From Roseburia hominis A2-183 (GTDB taxonomy: Bacteria; Bacillota; Clostridia; Lachnospirales; Lachnospiraceae), in contig NC_015977.1 of NCBI RefSeq assembly GCF_000225345.1, positions 337,501-401,500 on the forward strand: a stretch of DNA of 64,000 nt, in the 5' to 3' direction. Of the stretch, positions 35,656 to 44,636 are shown piece by piece. Made by a program: the position numbers and the translations under genes. The notes under the pieces were generated by a model, which searched no databases, was not told where the DNA came from, and worked only from the letters and a program-made list of their open reading frames with translations. The stretch's first letter is position 1, and the number at the start of each line of letters is the position of its first letter.

Positions 35656-36078
35656 ATGACCGACCAGATAGCCTATCAAGAATATATCCAGCGCAGGTAC
35701 AACGCCTTTTGCAAGACTGTTATCCGCTGTGCCGCCTTGGACAAGATTTTGAAGCTTAAACGGCAATGGGAACGGCAAGTTTCCCTTGACTATCTGATGA
35801 ACGAGAAGTTTGTCCAGTTTGCCGCGCCGGAGCCGGACGAGGAATACCCATTTACCGTCTGCGGTCAGACCGTCCTGCTCTGCAACGCCGCCCTTGCCGA
35901 CGCGATCTCTGTTTTGCCGGAGCAGACGCGGGAAGAAATCCTGCGCTATTACTTTCTGCGCCAGCCGCAGCGCGTGATCGGCGCGTGTATTGGCCGGTCA
36001 CGCAGCACAGCGGGGCGGCATATCCAGCTTGCCTTGCAGCGGCTACGCGAAGAAATGGGGGTGAGCCGGTATGAGTAG
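35656..36078 (+). CDS. Sigma-70 region 4-like regulator
   Basis: This 140-residue protein ends in a sigma region 4-like helix-turn-helix (VLPEQTREEILRYYFLRQ then GRSRSTAGRHIQLALQRLREEM). The N-terminal half is helical and has no region 2. Proteins of this kind are frequent in Tn916- and CTn-like elements and are thought to regulate transfer genes. The start follows GAAAGGGG. It overlaps the next gene by 8 bp. Confidence 0.75.
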   Translation: MTDQIAYQEYIQRRYNAFCKTVIRCAALDKILKLKRQWERQVSLDYLMNEKFVQFAAPEPDEEYPFTVCGQTVLLCNAALADAISVLPEQTREEILRYYFLRQPQRVIGACIGRSRSTAGRHIQLALQRLREEMGVSRYE

Positions 36079-36283
36079 ACTTCTCCCCTATGAAACAATC
36101 CTCAAAGCCCGTGAGGGCGACCCAGAAGCCGTGAACGCTGTCCTGCTCCACTACGCCGGATATATCCGCTATTTCTCAAAAGTGAACGGGCAGGTCAACG
36201 CCGAGGTGGAGGACTATGTAAAGCAGCGGTTAATTGACTGTCAATTCAAGTTCCGGCTTGACGAACCACCGGACAAGTCATAA
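36071..36283 (+). CDS. Helix-turn-helix conjugative transposon-like protein
   Basis: This 70-residue protein (LLPYETILKAREGDPEAVNAVL, then VEDYVKQRLIDCQFKF) is of the small HTH type that follows the sigma-like gene in many Gram-positive conjugative elements. Its ATG lies inside the end of the upstream gene, so the two are coupled. Probably a regulatory partner; the target is unknown. Confidence 0.75.
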   Translation: MSRLLPYETILKAREGDPEAVNAVLLHYAGYIRYFSKVNGQVNAEVEDYVKQRLIDCQFKFRLDEPPDKS

Positions 36284-36803
36284 AAACTGAATACCAGCCG
36301 CCACCGACGCGGCCAGCGAAAGCAGTAAGTCTTGAAAAAGATTTACTGCTTTTTTTGTTGTCCGGCTCCGCTCCCGGCCATTTTGCCCCCTGCCGGTTGT
36401 AGTAGTAAGCGAGGAGGGAATTTTTCTGCCCTGGTGTTTGGCATTTGGAGCATTTACCCGTAGTAGAGGGCAAAGAGAAAGGATTTCTCCAACACCGGGT
36501 AGAAACCACTGCGTCCGGTGTCATTTTAGCGAAAGCGGGCAGGAATGCCCTTTACAGGATTAGTAGTAGCAGAAAAAGAGAAACAAACTTTTGTGGTTGC
36601 AGTTTTCCAAAAAAGTGGCGGACGGAAGTGAGAGAAAGTTTGCAGTCACGGAGAGCAAGATTCTACCGCAGTACCAAAATTCGCTTATCGCTCATTTTGC
36701 CCCTGCGGGAATCTTGTTGGGGAGTGCCTTCCCCAAACCCTGCCATGCGGCTTACGCCGCTTATCCCGCCGCAGCCATGCGGCAGTCGAAAGGAGGTTTT
36801 ACC
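36284..36803. other. Non-coding region before mobC, candidate oriT
   Basis: This 520-bp region shows no gene that I trust. It starts with a terminator, AGCAGTAA (36321-36328)/TTACTGCT (36343-36350) plus a T run. It ends with a perfect hairpin TTGGGGA-GTGCCT-TCCCCAA (36717-36736), then repeats around CCATGCGGC. A hairpin directly upstream of mobC and a MOBP relaxase is where oriT usually lies. No known nick consensus is recognised. Confidence 0.45.
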
Positions 36804-37202
36804 ATGCGAAAACGATACAACACACCGCACCGCAGCCGGGTAGTCAAGACACGCATGACCGAGGAAGAATATGCCGAGTTTGCGGAAAGGCTTTCTGCCT
36901 GCAACATGAGCCAATCCGAGTTTATCCGGCAAGCCATAACCGGGGCAGCCATACGCCCCATCATAACTGTTTCCCCCGTCAATGACGAGCTGCTTGCCGC
37001 TGTTGGGAAGCTGACCGCCGAATACGGCAGGATCGGCGGCAACTTAAACCAGATAGCCCGGACGCTGAACGAGTGGCACAGCCCCTACCCGCAGCTTGCC
37101 GGGGAGGTACGGGCGGCGGTTTCCGACCTTGCTGCCCTAAAGTTTGAAATCTTGCAGAAAGTGGGTGACGCGGTTGGCAACATTCAAACATATCAGCTCT
37201 AA
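36804..37202 (+). CDS. MobC-like relaxosome protein
   Basis: This 132-residue DNA-binding accessory protein has an N-terminal ribbon-helix-helix-like region (RVVKTRMTEEEYAEFAERLSA) and the family motif GGNLNQIARTLNE (about 90-102). It helps a MOBP relaxase open oriT. AGGAGG precedes the ATG at 36804. Its 3' end overlaps the relaxase start by 29 bp. Confidence 0.85.
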   Translation: MRKRYNTPHRSRVVKTRMTEEEYAEFAERLSACNMSQSEFIRQAITGAAIRPIITVSPVNDELLAAVGKLTAEYGRIGGNLNQIARTLNEWHSPYPQLAGEVRAAVSDLAALKFEILQKVGDAVGNIQTYQL

Positions 37203-38796
37203 AAATGCAGACTATGGCGCAGCGGAAGCCTACCTCACATTTGAGCATGACGAGTTTACCATGAAGCCCACCCTTGATGAAAACGGGCGGCTGATACCGA
37301 GGGAGGATTACCGCATTTCTTCCCTTAACTGCGGGGGCGAGGATTTCGCTGTTGCCTGTATGCGGGCTAATCTCCGCTATGAGAAAAACCAAAAACGGGA
37401 AGATGTGAAAAGCCACCACTATATCATAAGCTTTGACCCACGGGACGGGACAGACAACGGCTTGACCGTAGACCGGGCGCAGGAGTTGGGCGAGCAGTTC
37501 TGCAAGGCACATTTCCCCGGACACCAAGCCCTAATCTGCACCCACCCGGACGGGCATAACCACAGCGGCAATATCCATGTGCATATCGTCATCAACTCCC
37601 TGCGGATTTATGAAGTCCCGCTTCTGCCCTACATGGACAGACCAGCCGATACACGGGAGGGCTGCAAGCACCGCTGCACCAACGCCGCTATGGAATATTT
37701 CAAGAGTGAAGTCATGGAGATGTGCCACCGGGAGGGGCTTTACCAAATCGACCTCCTAAGCGGCAGCAAGGAACGGATAACGGAACGGGAATACTGGGCG
37801 GCAAAGAAAGGGCAGCTTGCCCTTGATAAAGAGAACGCCGCCAGAGAAGCCACCGGACAGCCAACCAAGCCCACCAAGTTTGAAACGGACAAGGCGAAGC
37901 TGCGCCGGACGATACGGCAGGCACTTTCCCAAGCTGGTAGCTTTGACGAGTTTTCTTCCCTTTTGCTGCGGGAGGGTGTGACCGTCAAGGAGAGCCGGGG
38001 GCGGCTTTCCTACCTCACGCCGGACAGGACAAAGCCTATCACAGCCCGGAAGCTGGGGGACGATTTTGACAAGGCTGCTGTCCTTGCCCTGCTTACACAG
38101 AACGCCCGCAGAGCCGCAGAACAGACCAAAGCCATACCCGAATACCCTGTCGCAGTTAAAAAGCCGTCACAAGGGGAAAAAACCACAAAAACCACCCCGG
38201 CAGACAACACCTTGCAGCGCATGGTTGACCGGGAAGCCAAGCGAGCCGAGGGCAAGGGCGTGGGCTATGACCGCTGGGCGGCAAAGCACAATCTAAAGCA
38301 AATGGCGGCTACCGTTACCGCCTACCAGCAGTACGGCTTTTCTTCCCCGGAGGAACTGGACGAAGCCTGTTCTGCCGCCTATACCGCCATGCGAGAAAGC
38401 CTTACGGAGCTGAAGCAGGTGGAAAAGACGCTGGACGGGAAAAAGGAGCTGCAACGGCAGGTGCTTGCCTATTCCAAGACCCGCCCTGTCCGGGACGGGC
38501 TGAAACAGCAGAAAAACGCCAAAGCAAAAGCAGCCTACCGACAGAAGCACGAAAGCGACTTTATCATAGCAGACGCAGCCGCCCGCTATTTCAGGGAGAA
38601 CGGCATTTCCAAGCTGCCGAGCCATAAAGCCCTGCAAGCAGAGATTGAAAGCCTTATCAAAGAGAAAAACAGCGGCTACAACGATTACCGGGCAAAACGG
38701 GAGGAATACCGCCGCTTACAGACTGTCAAGGGCAATATCGACCAGATTTTACGCCGGGAACGCAAGCCTGTGAAAAGGCAGGAACAGGAGCGATAA
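37174..38796 (+). CDS. MOBP relaxase (VirD2/MobA type) of element C
   Basis: I set the start at TTG 37174, giving ATFKHISSKNADYGAAEAYL, the conserved family N-terminus. An upstream ATG at 37144 would add ten unrelated residues. The histidine triad lies in HPDGHNHSGNIHVHIVINS (about 120-138). The C-terminal half is a long helical region ending RKPVKRQEQER. It is 540 residues and intact. It should nick an oriT upstream of mobC. A TTG start inside mobC suggests translation is tied to mobC. Confidence 0.88.
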   Translation: MATFKHISSKNADYGAAEAYLTFEHDEFTMKPTLDENGRLIPREDYRISSLNCGGEDFAVACMRANLRYEKNQKREDVKSHHYIISFDPRDGTDNGLTVDRAQELGEQFCKAHFPGHQALICTHPDGHNHSGNIHVHIVINSLRIYEVPLLPYMDRPADTREGCKHRCTNAAMEYFKSEVMEMCHREGLYQIDLLSGSKERITEREYWAAKKGQLALDKENAAREATGQPTKPTKFETDKAKLRRTIRQALSQAGSFDEFSSLLLREGVTVKESRGRLSYLTPDRTKPITARKLGDDFDKAAVLALLTQNARRAAEQTKAIPEYPVAVKKPSQGEKTTKTTPADNTLQRMVDREAKRAEGKGVGYDRWAAKHNLKQMAATVTAYQQYGFSSPEELDEACSAAYTAMRESLTELKQVEKTLDGKKELQRQVLAYSKTRPVRDGLKQQKNAKAKAAYRQKHESDFIIADAAARYFRENGISKLPSHKALQAEIESLIKEKNSGYNDYRAKREEYRRLQTVKGNIDQILRRERKPVKRQEQER

Positions 38797-38981
38797 AAAC
38801 CACCCCAAAATGTACCCGAACCCATACCGAACAAGGGGGCTGCCCCGTACCCTATCCGGCAATACCAAAGGATTTTTTAACGGGCTTACAGGGCAGAAAA
38901 ATCCCGAAAATGATACCGAGATGATACAGAATTATCGCCGATACCGCCACACCAGCGGAAACGGCAGAAAGGAGCGCACCC

Positions 38982-39194
38982 ATGCCAAGAATGAGCAAGA
39001 AACGGCGGCTGGAATGGTCTTTTTTCCTGCGGCAAGTAAAAGTCGGGAATACCACCTGCGACCGTATCACATACAACGACCTCTGCCGGGGCTGTACCCA
39101 TAGCTGCAAGCAGAGCTTCCGGGCGGTTATCATACTCTGCCCCCGCTACTACTCCAAACGCCGGAAAAAGGAGGACAGGGACAATGGCAGATAA
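38982..39194 (+). CDS. Small cysteine-containing basic protein
   Basis: This 70-residue protein (MPRMSKKRRLEWSFFL... then ITYNDLCRGCTHSCKQSFRAVIILCPRYYSKR) has a C..C...C...C pattern that could bind zinc. The function is unknown. A paralog is at 45925. Both lie just before a replication gene and share upstream GATACCGA-ATGATAC words. The end overlaps the next ATG by 11 bp. Confidence 0.7.
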   Translation: MPRMSKKRRLEWSFFLRQVKVGNTTCDRITYNDLCRGCTHSCKQSFRAVIILCPRYYSKRRKKEDRDNGR

Positions 39195-39933
39195 CCGCAA
39201 GTATTACTACCTCAAGCTGAAAGAGAACTTTTTTGACAGCGACTCCATTGTGCTGCTGGAAGATATGAAAGACGGGATTTTATATTCCAATATCCTCTTG
39301 AAGCTGTACTTAAAATCGCTGAAAAACGGCGGGAAATTGCAGCTTGACGAGCATATCCCCTACACAGCACAGATGATAGCGACACTGACCCGCCACCAGA
39401 TAGGGACAGTTGAGAGGGCTTTAGAGATTTTCCGGCAGTTGGGGCTTGTGGAGCAGCTTGACAGCGGGGCTTTCTATATGACCGACATTGAGCTGATGAT
39501 AGGACAGTCCTCTACCGAAGCCGAGCGAAAACGGGCTGCAAGGCTGGAAAACAAGGCACTTTTACCGCCCCGGACAAAAGGCGGACATTTGTCCGACATT
39601 CGTCCACCAGAGATAGAGATAGAGTTAGAGAAAGAGATAGAGATAGAAAAAGAGAGAGAGGGAAAAACGGGGCACCCCGCCCCCGCCGCTTATGGCAGAT
39701 ACAACAATGTGATACTGACCGATACAGAGCTTTCCGGGCTGAAAACAGAGCTGCCCGACAAGTGGGAGTATTATATTGACCGGCTTTCCTGCCATATCGC
39801 TTCCACCGGGAAGCAGTACCACAGCCATGCAGCCACCATTTACAAGTGGGCGCAGGAGGACGCTGCCAAAGGCAAGGCTGCCCCGAAACAGGGCATACCC
39901 GATTATTCATGCAAGGAGGGCGAGAGCTTATGA
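39184..39933 (+). CDS. Replisome organizer-like protein (element replication)
   Basis: This 249-residue protein begins with a phage replisome organizer N-terminal winged helix (YYYLKLKENFFDSDSIVLLEDM, about 6-27). A charged linker of EIEIEKE repeats follows (about 140-158), then a C-terminal DnaD/DnaB-binding-like part with YHSHAATIYKWAQED. It likely recruits the helicase loader encoded next, which it overlaps by four bases. Confidence 0.8.
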   Translation: MADNRKYYYLKLKENFFDSDSIVLLEDMKDGILYSNILLKLYLKSLKNGGKLQLDEHIPYTAQMIATLTRHQIGTVERALEIFRQLGLVEQLDSGAFYMTDIELMIGQSSTEAERKRAARLENKALLPPRTKGGHLSDIRPPEIEIELEKEIEIEKEREGKTGHPAPAAYGRYNNVILTDTELSGLKTELPDKWEYYIDRLSCHIASTGKQYHSHAATIYKWAQEDAAKGKAAPKQGIPDYSCKEGESL

Positions 39934-40787
39934 AAAACGAGATTGAAGCTATGATTACGGACATTACAGCCACTACCGCCGAAGCGGAGGACTACACAGG
40001 CGAGGACGGGCTTTTATACTGCGGCAAGTGCCATACGCCCAAAGAAGCCTATTTTTCAAAAGAAACCGCCCAATGGTTAGGGCATGACCGACACCCGGCA
40101 GAGTGCGACTGCCACCGGGCAGCCCGTGAAAAACGGGAAGCCGCTGAAAGCCGACAGAAGCACCTTGAAAAAGTGGAGGACTTGAAACGCCGGGGCTTTA
40201 CCGACCCCGCTATGCAAAACTGGACATTTGAGCATGACAACGGCAGAAACCCACAGACCGAAACCGCCCGCTTTTATGTGGAGAGCTGGGAAACCATGCA
40301 GGCTGAAAATATCGGCTACCTGTTTTGGGGCGGCGTGGGGACAGGAAAAAGCTACCTCGCTGCCTGTATCGCCAACGCCCTTATGGAGAAAGAAGTTGCC
40401 GTCTGCATGACAAACTTTGCAACGATACTGGGTGACCTTGCCGCCAGCTTTGAGGGCAGGAACGAATATATTTCCAGCCTTTGCAGCTATCCTCTACTGA
40501 TACTTGATGATTTCGGTATGGAGCGAGGGACAGAGTACGGGCTGGAACAGGTTTACAGCGTGATTGACAGCCGTTACCGAAGCGGCAAGCCGCTGATCGC
40601 CACGACCAACCTCACGCTGGAGGAATTGCAGCACCCGCAGGACACGCCCCACGCCCGTATCTATGACAGGCTGACTTCCATGTGCGCCCCCGTCCGCTTC
40701 ACGGGCAGCAACTTCCGAAAGGAAACCGCACAGGAAAAGCTGGAACGCTTAAAGCAACTGATGAAGCAGCGAAAGGAGAGCCTATGA
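39930..40787 (+). CDS. DnaC-like helicase-loader ATPase
   Basis: This 285-residue AAA+ protein has an N-terminal Cys cluster CGKCHTP...CDCHR that could bind zinc. Walker A is GGVGTGKSYLA (about 132-142), Walker B LLILDDFGME, and sensor ATTNLTLEEL. These fit the DnaC/IstB-like loader family. The ATG at 39930 follows AAGGAGGG and overlaps the upstream stop. Together with the organizer it forms the replication pair of element C. Confidence 0.88.
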   Translation: MKNEIEAMITDITATTAEAEDYTGEDGLLYCGKCHTPKEAYFSKETAQWLGHDRHPAECDCHRAAREKREAAESRQKHLEKVEDLKRRGFTDPAMQNWTFEHDNGRNPQTETARFYVESWETMQAENIGYLFWGGVGTGKSYLAACIANALMEKEVAVCMTNFATILGDLAASFEGRNEYISSLCSYPLLILDDFGMERGTEYGLEQVYSVIDSRYRSGKPLIATTNLTLEELQHPQDTPHARIYDRLTSMCAPVRFTGSNFRKETAQEKLERLKQLMKQRKESL

Positions 40788-40972
40788 CAGAAACGAAACA
40801 GACAAGCACCACCAAAACAGACCGCCGCCCGGACTGTGTGACGGAAATCCGCATGGGCAACTCCGTCCTTACCGTTTCCGGCTTCTTCAAGCAGGGCGCA
40901 ACCGATACCGCAGCCGACAAGATGATGAAAGTGCTGGAAGCGGAAGCTGCTACACAAAAAATGGCGATTTGA
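40784..40972 (+). CDS. TnpW-type transposon-encoded protein (element C)
   Basis: This 62-residue protein (CVTEIRMGNSVLTVSGFFKQ then ATDTAADKMMKVLEAE) is a divergent TnpW-type protein. It is coupled by ATGA to the ATPase gene and lies 111 bp before the recombinase. Function unknown. Confidence 0.7.
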   Translation: MTETKQTSTTKTDRRPDCVTEIRMGNSVLTVSGFFKQGATDTAADKMMKVLEAEAATQKMAI

Positions 40973-41014
40973 CCGACCATAAAGAAGCAGATTTGACGCT
41001 TTTGCCGCTATACA

Positions 41015-41067
41015 GACAGCCACCCCATGTGGTACAATCAAGGTACGGAATAGTGGGGCTGGCTGTC
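41015..41067. repeat. Inverted repeat between tnpW and the element C recombinase
   Basis: GACAGCC-A-CCCCA (41015-41027) mirrors TGGGG-CT-GGCTGTC (41054-41067). An inner GGTAC...GTAC pair lies around 41031-41045. In element A the attachment site lies in the same place, between tnpW and the recombinase. This could be an unsplit attachment site or an operator for the recombinase gene. Confidence 0.5.
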
Positions 41068-41083
41068 GGAAACGGAGGATTTT

Positions 41084-42694
41084 ATGTTAAGACAGACCAA
41101 CCAACAACCAATTACCGCCCTTTACCCAAGACTTTCCCATGAGGACGAGCTGCAAGGCGAGAGCAATTCCATTTCCAATCAGAAGCGTATCCTTGAAACC
41201 TATGCGAAGCAGAACGGCTTTTCCAATCTGCGCTGGTACACGGACGACGGTTATTCTGGTGCGAACTTTCAAAGACCCGGTTTTCAAGCCATGCTTGCGG
41301 ACATTGAAGCCGGAAAAGTCGGGACAGTTATCGTAAAGGATATGTCGAGGTTAGGGCGAAACTACCTGCAAGTGGGAATGTACACGGAAATGATTTTCCC
41401 ACAGAAAGGCGTCCGCTTCATCGCTATCAATGACGGAGTGGACAGCGCACAGGGCGACAATGACTTTGCCCCGCTGCGGAATATCTTTAACGAATGGCTG
41501 GTGAGAGATACGAGCAAGAAAATACGGGCGGTAAAACGCTCAAAAGGCATGAGTGGCAAGCCCATCACAAGCAAGCCTGTGTATGGCTACCTCATGGACG
41601 AGGACGAAAATTTCATCATTGACGAGGAAGCTGCACCCGTAGTCAAGCAGATATACAACCTCTGTCTTGCCGGGAATGGTCCGACCAAGATAGCCCGTAT
41701 GCTCACAGAGCAGCAAATCCCCACGCCGGGAACGCTTGAATACCGCAGGACGGGCAGCACCCGCCGCTACCACCCCGGCTATGAGTGCAAGTGGGCGACC
41801 AATACCGTAGTGCATATCCTTGAAAACCGGGAATACACAGGCTGTCTGGTAAATTTCAAGACAGAAAAACTTTCTTACAAAGTCAAGCACAGTGTAGAAA
41901 ATCCCCCGGAAAAGCAAGTGATTTTCGAGAACCACCACGAGCCTATCATAGACACCCAAACATGGGAACGGGTGCAGGAGCTTCGCAAACAGCGCAAACG
42001 CCCAAACCGCTATGATGAAGTGGGCTTGTTCTCCGGCATACTGTTCTGTGCGGACTGCGGTAGTGTCATGTATCAGCAGCGATACCAGACGGACAAGCGC
42101 AAGCAGGACTGTTATATCTGCGGCAACTACAAGAAACGCACCCATGACTGTACGGCGCACTTTATCCGCACCGACCTCTTGACCGCTGGCGTACTCTCCA
42201 ATCTGCGGAAAGTGACAAGCTATGCGGCAAAGCATGAAGCCCGGTTTATGAAGCTCTTGATTGAGCAGAACGAGGACGGGGGCAAGCGCAGGAACGCCGC
42301 CAAGAAAAAGGAGCTGGAAGCCACCGAGAAACGCATAGCCGAGTTATCCGCTATTTTCAAGCGGCTGTATGAGGACAGCGTGACCGGGCGCATATCAGAC
42401 GAGCGTTTCACAGAGCTGTCGGCAGACTATGAAGCAGAACAACGGGAGCTGAAAGAAAGAGCCGCTGCTATCCAAGCGGAGCTTTCCAAAGCACAGGAAG
42501 CCACCGTGAACGCAGAAAAGTTTATGAATGTTGTTCGGCGGCATACCAGCTTTGAAGAACTTACCCCTACTCTGTTGCGGGAGTTTGTAGAGAAAATCGT
42601 TGTGCATGAGTGCAGCTATGACGAGAACAAGACCCGTAGGCAGGACATTGAGATTTATTATTCTTTTGTTGGCAAGGTGGACTTGCCCGAATAA
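41084..42694 (+). CDS. Large serine recombinase of element C
   Basis: This 536-residue recombinase has the nucleophile in ALYPRLSHEDE, the resolvase domain to about 160, the recombinase domain (GYLMDEDENFIIDEEAAPVVK onward), a zinc ribbon CADCGSVMYQQ...CYICGNY, a coiled coil (about 385-470) and a C-terminal QDIEIYYSFVGKVDLP. It appears intact. The ATG follows ACGGAGG. It lacks the extra zinc module of the element B enzyme. Confidence 0.92.
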   Translation: MLRQTNQQPITALYPRLSHEDELQGESNSISNQKRILETYAKQNGFSNLRWYTDDGYSGANFQRPGFQAMLADIEAGKVGTVIVKDMSRLGRNYLQVGMYTEMIFPQKGVRFIAINDGVDSAQGDNDFAPLRNIFNEWLVRDTSKKIRAVKRSKGMSGKPITSKPVYGYLMDEDENFIIDEEAAPVVKQIYNLCLAGNGPTKIARMLTEQQIPTPGTLEYRRTGSTRRYHPGYECKWATNTVVHILENREYTGCLVNFKTEKLSYKVKHSVENPPEKQVIFENHHEPIIDTQTWERVQELRKQRKRPNRYDEVGLFSGILFCADCGSVMYQQRYQTDKRKQDCYICGNYKKRTHDCTAHFIRTDLLTAGVLSNLRKVTSYAAKHEARFMKLLIEQNEDGGKRRNAAKKKELEATEKRIAELSAIFKRLYEDSVTGRISDERFTELSADYEAEQRELKERAAAIQAELSKAQEATVNAEKFMNVVRRHTSFEELTPTLLREFVEKIVVHECSYDENKTRRQDIEIYYSFVGKVDLPE

Positions 42695-42880
42695 CCGCCC
42701 GACCTATCCGACATACCTCATGTGCCGGATAGGAACGGCAAAATTCTTTACACTTCTATTACTTCTTTATCACACATCAGTAAAATCTCAGGGCATGAAG
42801 CAGTTCATGGCTAATTAAAGGGAACAAAAAAGAAAGGAAAACCAATCCAGACGGTATCAGCGGCAGGATACAAGAATAAA

Positions 42881-42909
42881 TTGTGATTTCACAAGATTGG
42901 TGCTATAAT
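42881..42909 (+). promoter_or_regulatory. Predicted promoter of the XRE-tnpV-DUF1835 unit
   Basis: TTGTGA (42881-42886), 17 nt, TATAAT (42904-42909) is near consensus. A GC-rich hairpin CCGGGGC/GCCCCGG (42926-42943) sits in the untranslated leader. Confidence 0.8.
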
Positions 42910-42972
42910 AAGAGAAAAGTTCCTGCCGGGGCAGCCGCCCCGGTGGTATGGATAGAAAGGCAGGAAAACAAT

Positions 42973-43245
42973 ATGCACATCAGCTATAAACCACTCTGGC
43001 ACACACTGTTAGAGCGTGATATGAGGAAAGAGGATTTAAGGCTTGCTGCTGGTATGACAACAAATATGATTGCCAACATGAGCAAAGAGGGAAAGCACAT
43101 CAGCATGGATACATTAGCCCGTATCTGCGAAACGCTGAATTGTGAGATTACCGATGTGATTGAGTTAGTACCAGACGAGCCTGCTTCCACAGGAGGTAAG
43201 GAACATGAGAGAATTGAAACCAAGAATAACGGAAAACGGAATTGA
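42973..43245 (+). CDS. Small XRE family regulator
   Basis: This is a 90-residue HTH_26-type regulator (HTLLERDMRKEDLRLAAGMTTNMIANMSKEG, then MDTLARICETLNCEITDVIELV). It probably represses its own promoter at 42881. Its 3' end overlaps tnpV by 41 bp. Confidence 0.85.
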   Translation: MHISYKPLWHTLLERDMRKEDLRLAAGMTTNMIANMSKEGKHISMDTLARICETLNCEITDVIELVPDEPASTGGKEHERIETKNNGKRN

Positions 43246-43594
43246 TTATATCCTTGTCGGAGATTACTACATCCCGGACTTGAAACTGCCGGAGGAACAC
43301 CGCCCTATCGGAAAGTACGGACGGATGCACCGGGAATATTTAAGGGAAGTCCACCCAGCCAGATTGAATACATTGATACTGACCGGAGAATTGTGGACAT
43401 ATCTTGCAGACCTGAACGAACAGGCACAGGAACGGTTAGACACTATCATGGAGCAGATGAAAGCCACCGAGGGCGTGACAGAGGAATTGAAGCGAACTCA
43501 ACAAATGGAATGGGTGCAGCGTTGTAATAACATTCACAACCGGGCAGAAGAAATTGTTTTGCATGATATAATTTATTCATACGGGAGTAATTAA
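43205..43594 (+). CDS. TnpV family transposon-encoded protein (element C region)
   Basis: This 129-residue TnpV protein has ENGIDYILVGDYYIPDLKLP, GKYGRMHREYLREVHP and MEWVQRCNNIHNRAEEIVLHDIIY. AGGAGG precedes the ATG inside the XRE gene. It is the third TnpV copy in the window and is separated from its nearest recombinase by the XRE gene. Confidence 0.85.
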   Translation: MRELKPRITENGIDYILVGDYYIPDLKLPEEHRPIGKYGRMHREYLREVHPARLNTLILTGELWTYLADLNEQAQERLDTIMEQMKATEGVTEELKRTQQMEWVQRCNNIHNRAEEIVLHDIIYSYGSN

Positions 43595-43610
43595 ATCGGA
43601 GGTATATAAG

Positions 43611-44573
43611 ATGATTGAAATTGTATTTGGTGAAAGTGCCTGTGGAAGTTTGAAAATTGCCCAAACTTACGGTAAGGGAAAGTATAGAGGAAGTGCAGTT
43701 TCGGTCTTTATGAGGCACGAAGATGGGAGTGTTCCATCTTCAGATGAAATGAAAGAAGCACAAATTCAAGCACAGGAACAAGAACATATTGCTTGGGAGA
43801 ATGCTATTCCATTGGGAGGCAAGAGCAGTGATGTTTATTGTTTTGATATGGCTCTTAGTGTGGGAGATATTTCTGATAATGGAATTGGCGAACAGCGGAA
43901 AAATGTTCTCAAGAAAATGCTGTCTGTCTGGTTTGTAGAGGATTTAGACTATCAGGTTGAAGAAAAAATACAGAAAATTAAAACTACATTGTCTTCGGTT
44001 ATTGAACGATATGTAGCTGGGGAAGAAGTTCGTATTTGGTATAGCTATAATCCGGATGAACTTTGCGGTATGTACTGGCTTATGAAACAACTTCGACCAT
44101 TAAACTGTCAGACAACAATTTATTTGGTTAAGTTACCTGCCTGGGAATATGGAAAAGAAAATACTATGACATCCAAAATAGCATGGGGTGAGGTTTCTCC
44201 TGGCGAATGGGGAAAATATATAACTCTACAAGAAAAAGCTAAGCCTGTATTTCTTTCAGCTTGTGCTATGAAATGGAATCAACTTCAAAATGAAAATGCA
44301 CCTTTGCGTGCAATGCTAAATGGTAAATTGCAAAGTGTTTCAGAAGATATATATGATAGTTTCATTCTTCGTGAAATTGCGGAACAGCCAGAGCAATTCA
44401 AAATGGCTATTGTTATAGGTAATGTTTTAGGAAAATATCAACTTGGAATTAGTGATGTATGGATTTCTAATCGCATTGATAAAATGCTTGAAGATGGTGT
44501 GTTGGAAATTATACAGGACGCACCAAAGGGAGAAACAAATTATCGCCGGATATTAAGAAAACGAATGAAATAA
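43611..44573 (+). CDS. DUF1835/DUF3658-type protein
   Basis: This 320-residue protein starts MIEIVFGESACGSLKIAQ. It has the DUF1835 features FDMALSVGDI and the mid-protein YSYNPDELCGMYWLMKQL, and a DUF3658-like C-terminus (IQDAPKGETNYRRILRKRMK). Function unknown; such proteins occur widely in Firmicutes. GGAGG precedes the ATG. The gene is AT-rich compared with element C and ends at a strong terminator, so it is probably cargo. Confidence 0.8.
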   Translation: MIEIVFGESACGSLKIAQTYGKGKYRGSAVSVFMRHEDGSVPSSDEMKEAQIQAQEQEHIAWENAIPLGGKSSDVYCFDMALSVGDISDNGIGEQRKNVLKKMLSVWFVEDLDYQVEEKIQKIKTTLSSVIERYVAGEEVRIWYSYNPDELCGMYWLMKQLRPLNCQTTIYLVKLPAWEYGKENTMTSKIAWGEVSPGEWGKYITLQEKAKPVFLSACAMKWNQLQNENAPLRAMLNGKLQSVSEDIYDSFILREIAEQPEQFKMAIVIGNVLGKYQLGISDVWISNRIDKMLEDGVLEIIQDAPKGETNYRRILRKRMK

Positions 44574-44586
44574 TAACCACAGCAAG

Positions 44587-44636
44587 AACCGCTGCTACAT
44601 GGAAGGCACCCCAACCATGCAACAGCGGTTTTTTTT
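44587..44636 (+). terminator. Terminator shared by convergent genes
   Basis: AACCGCTG (44587-44594) pairs with CAGCGGTT (44623-44630), with an inner CATGG/CCATG pair and TTTTTT after. It ends the DUF1835 gene and lies at the 3' end of the convergent XRE gene. Confidence 0.85.
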
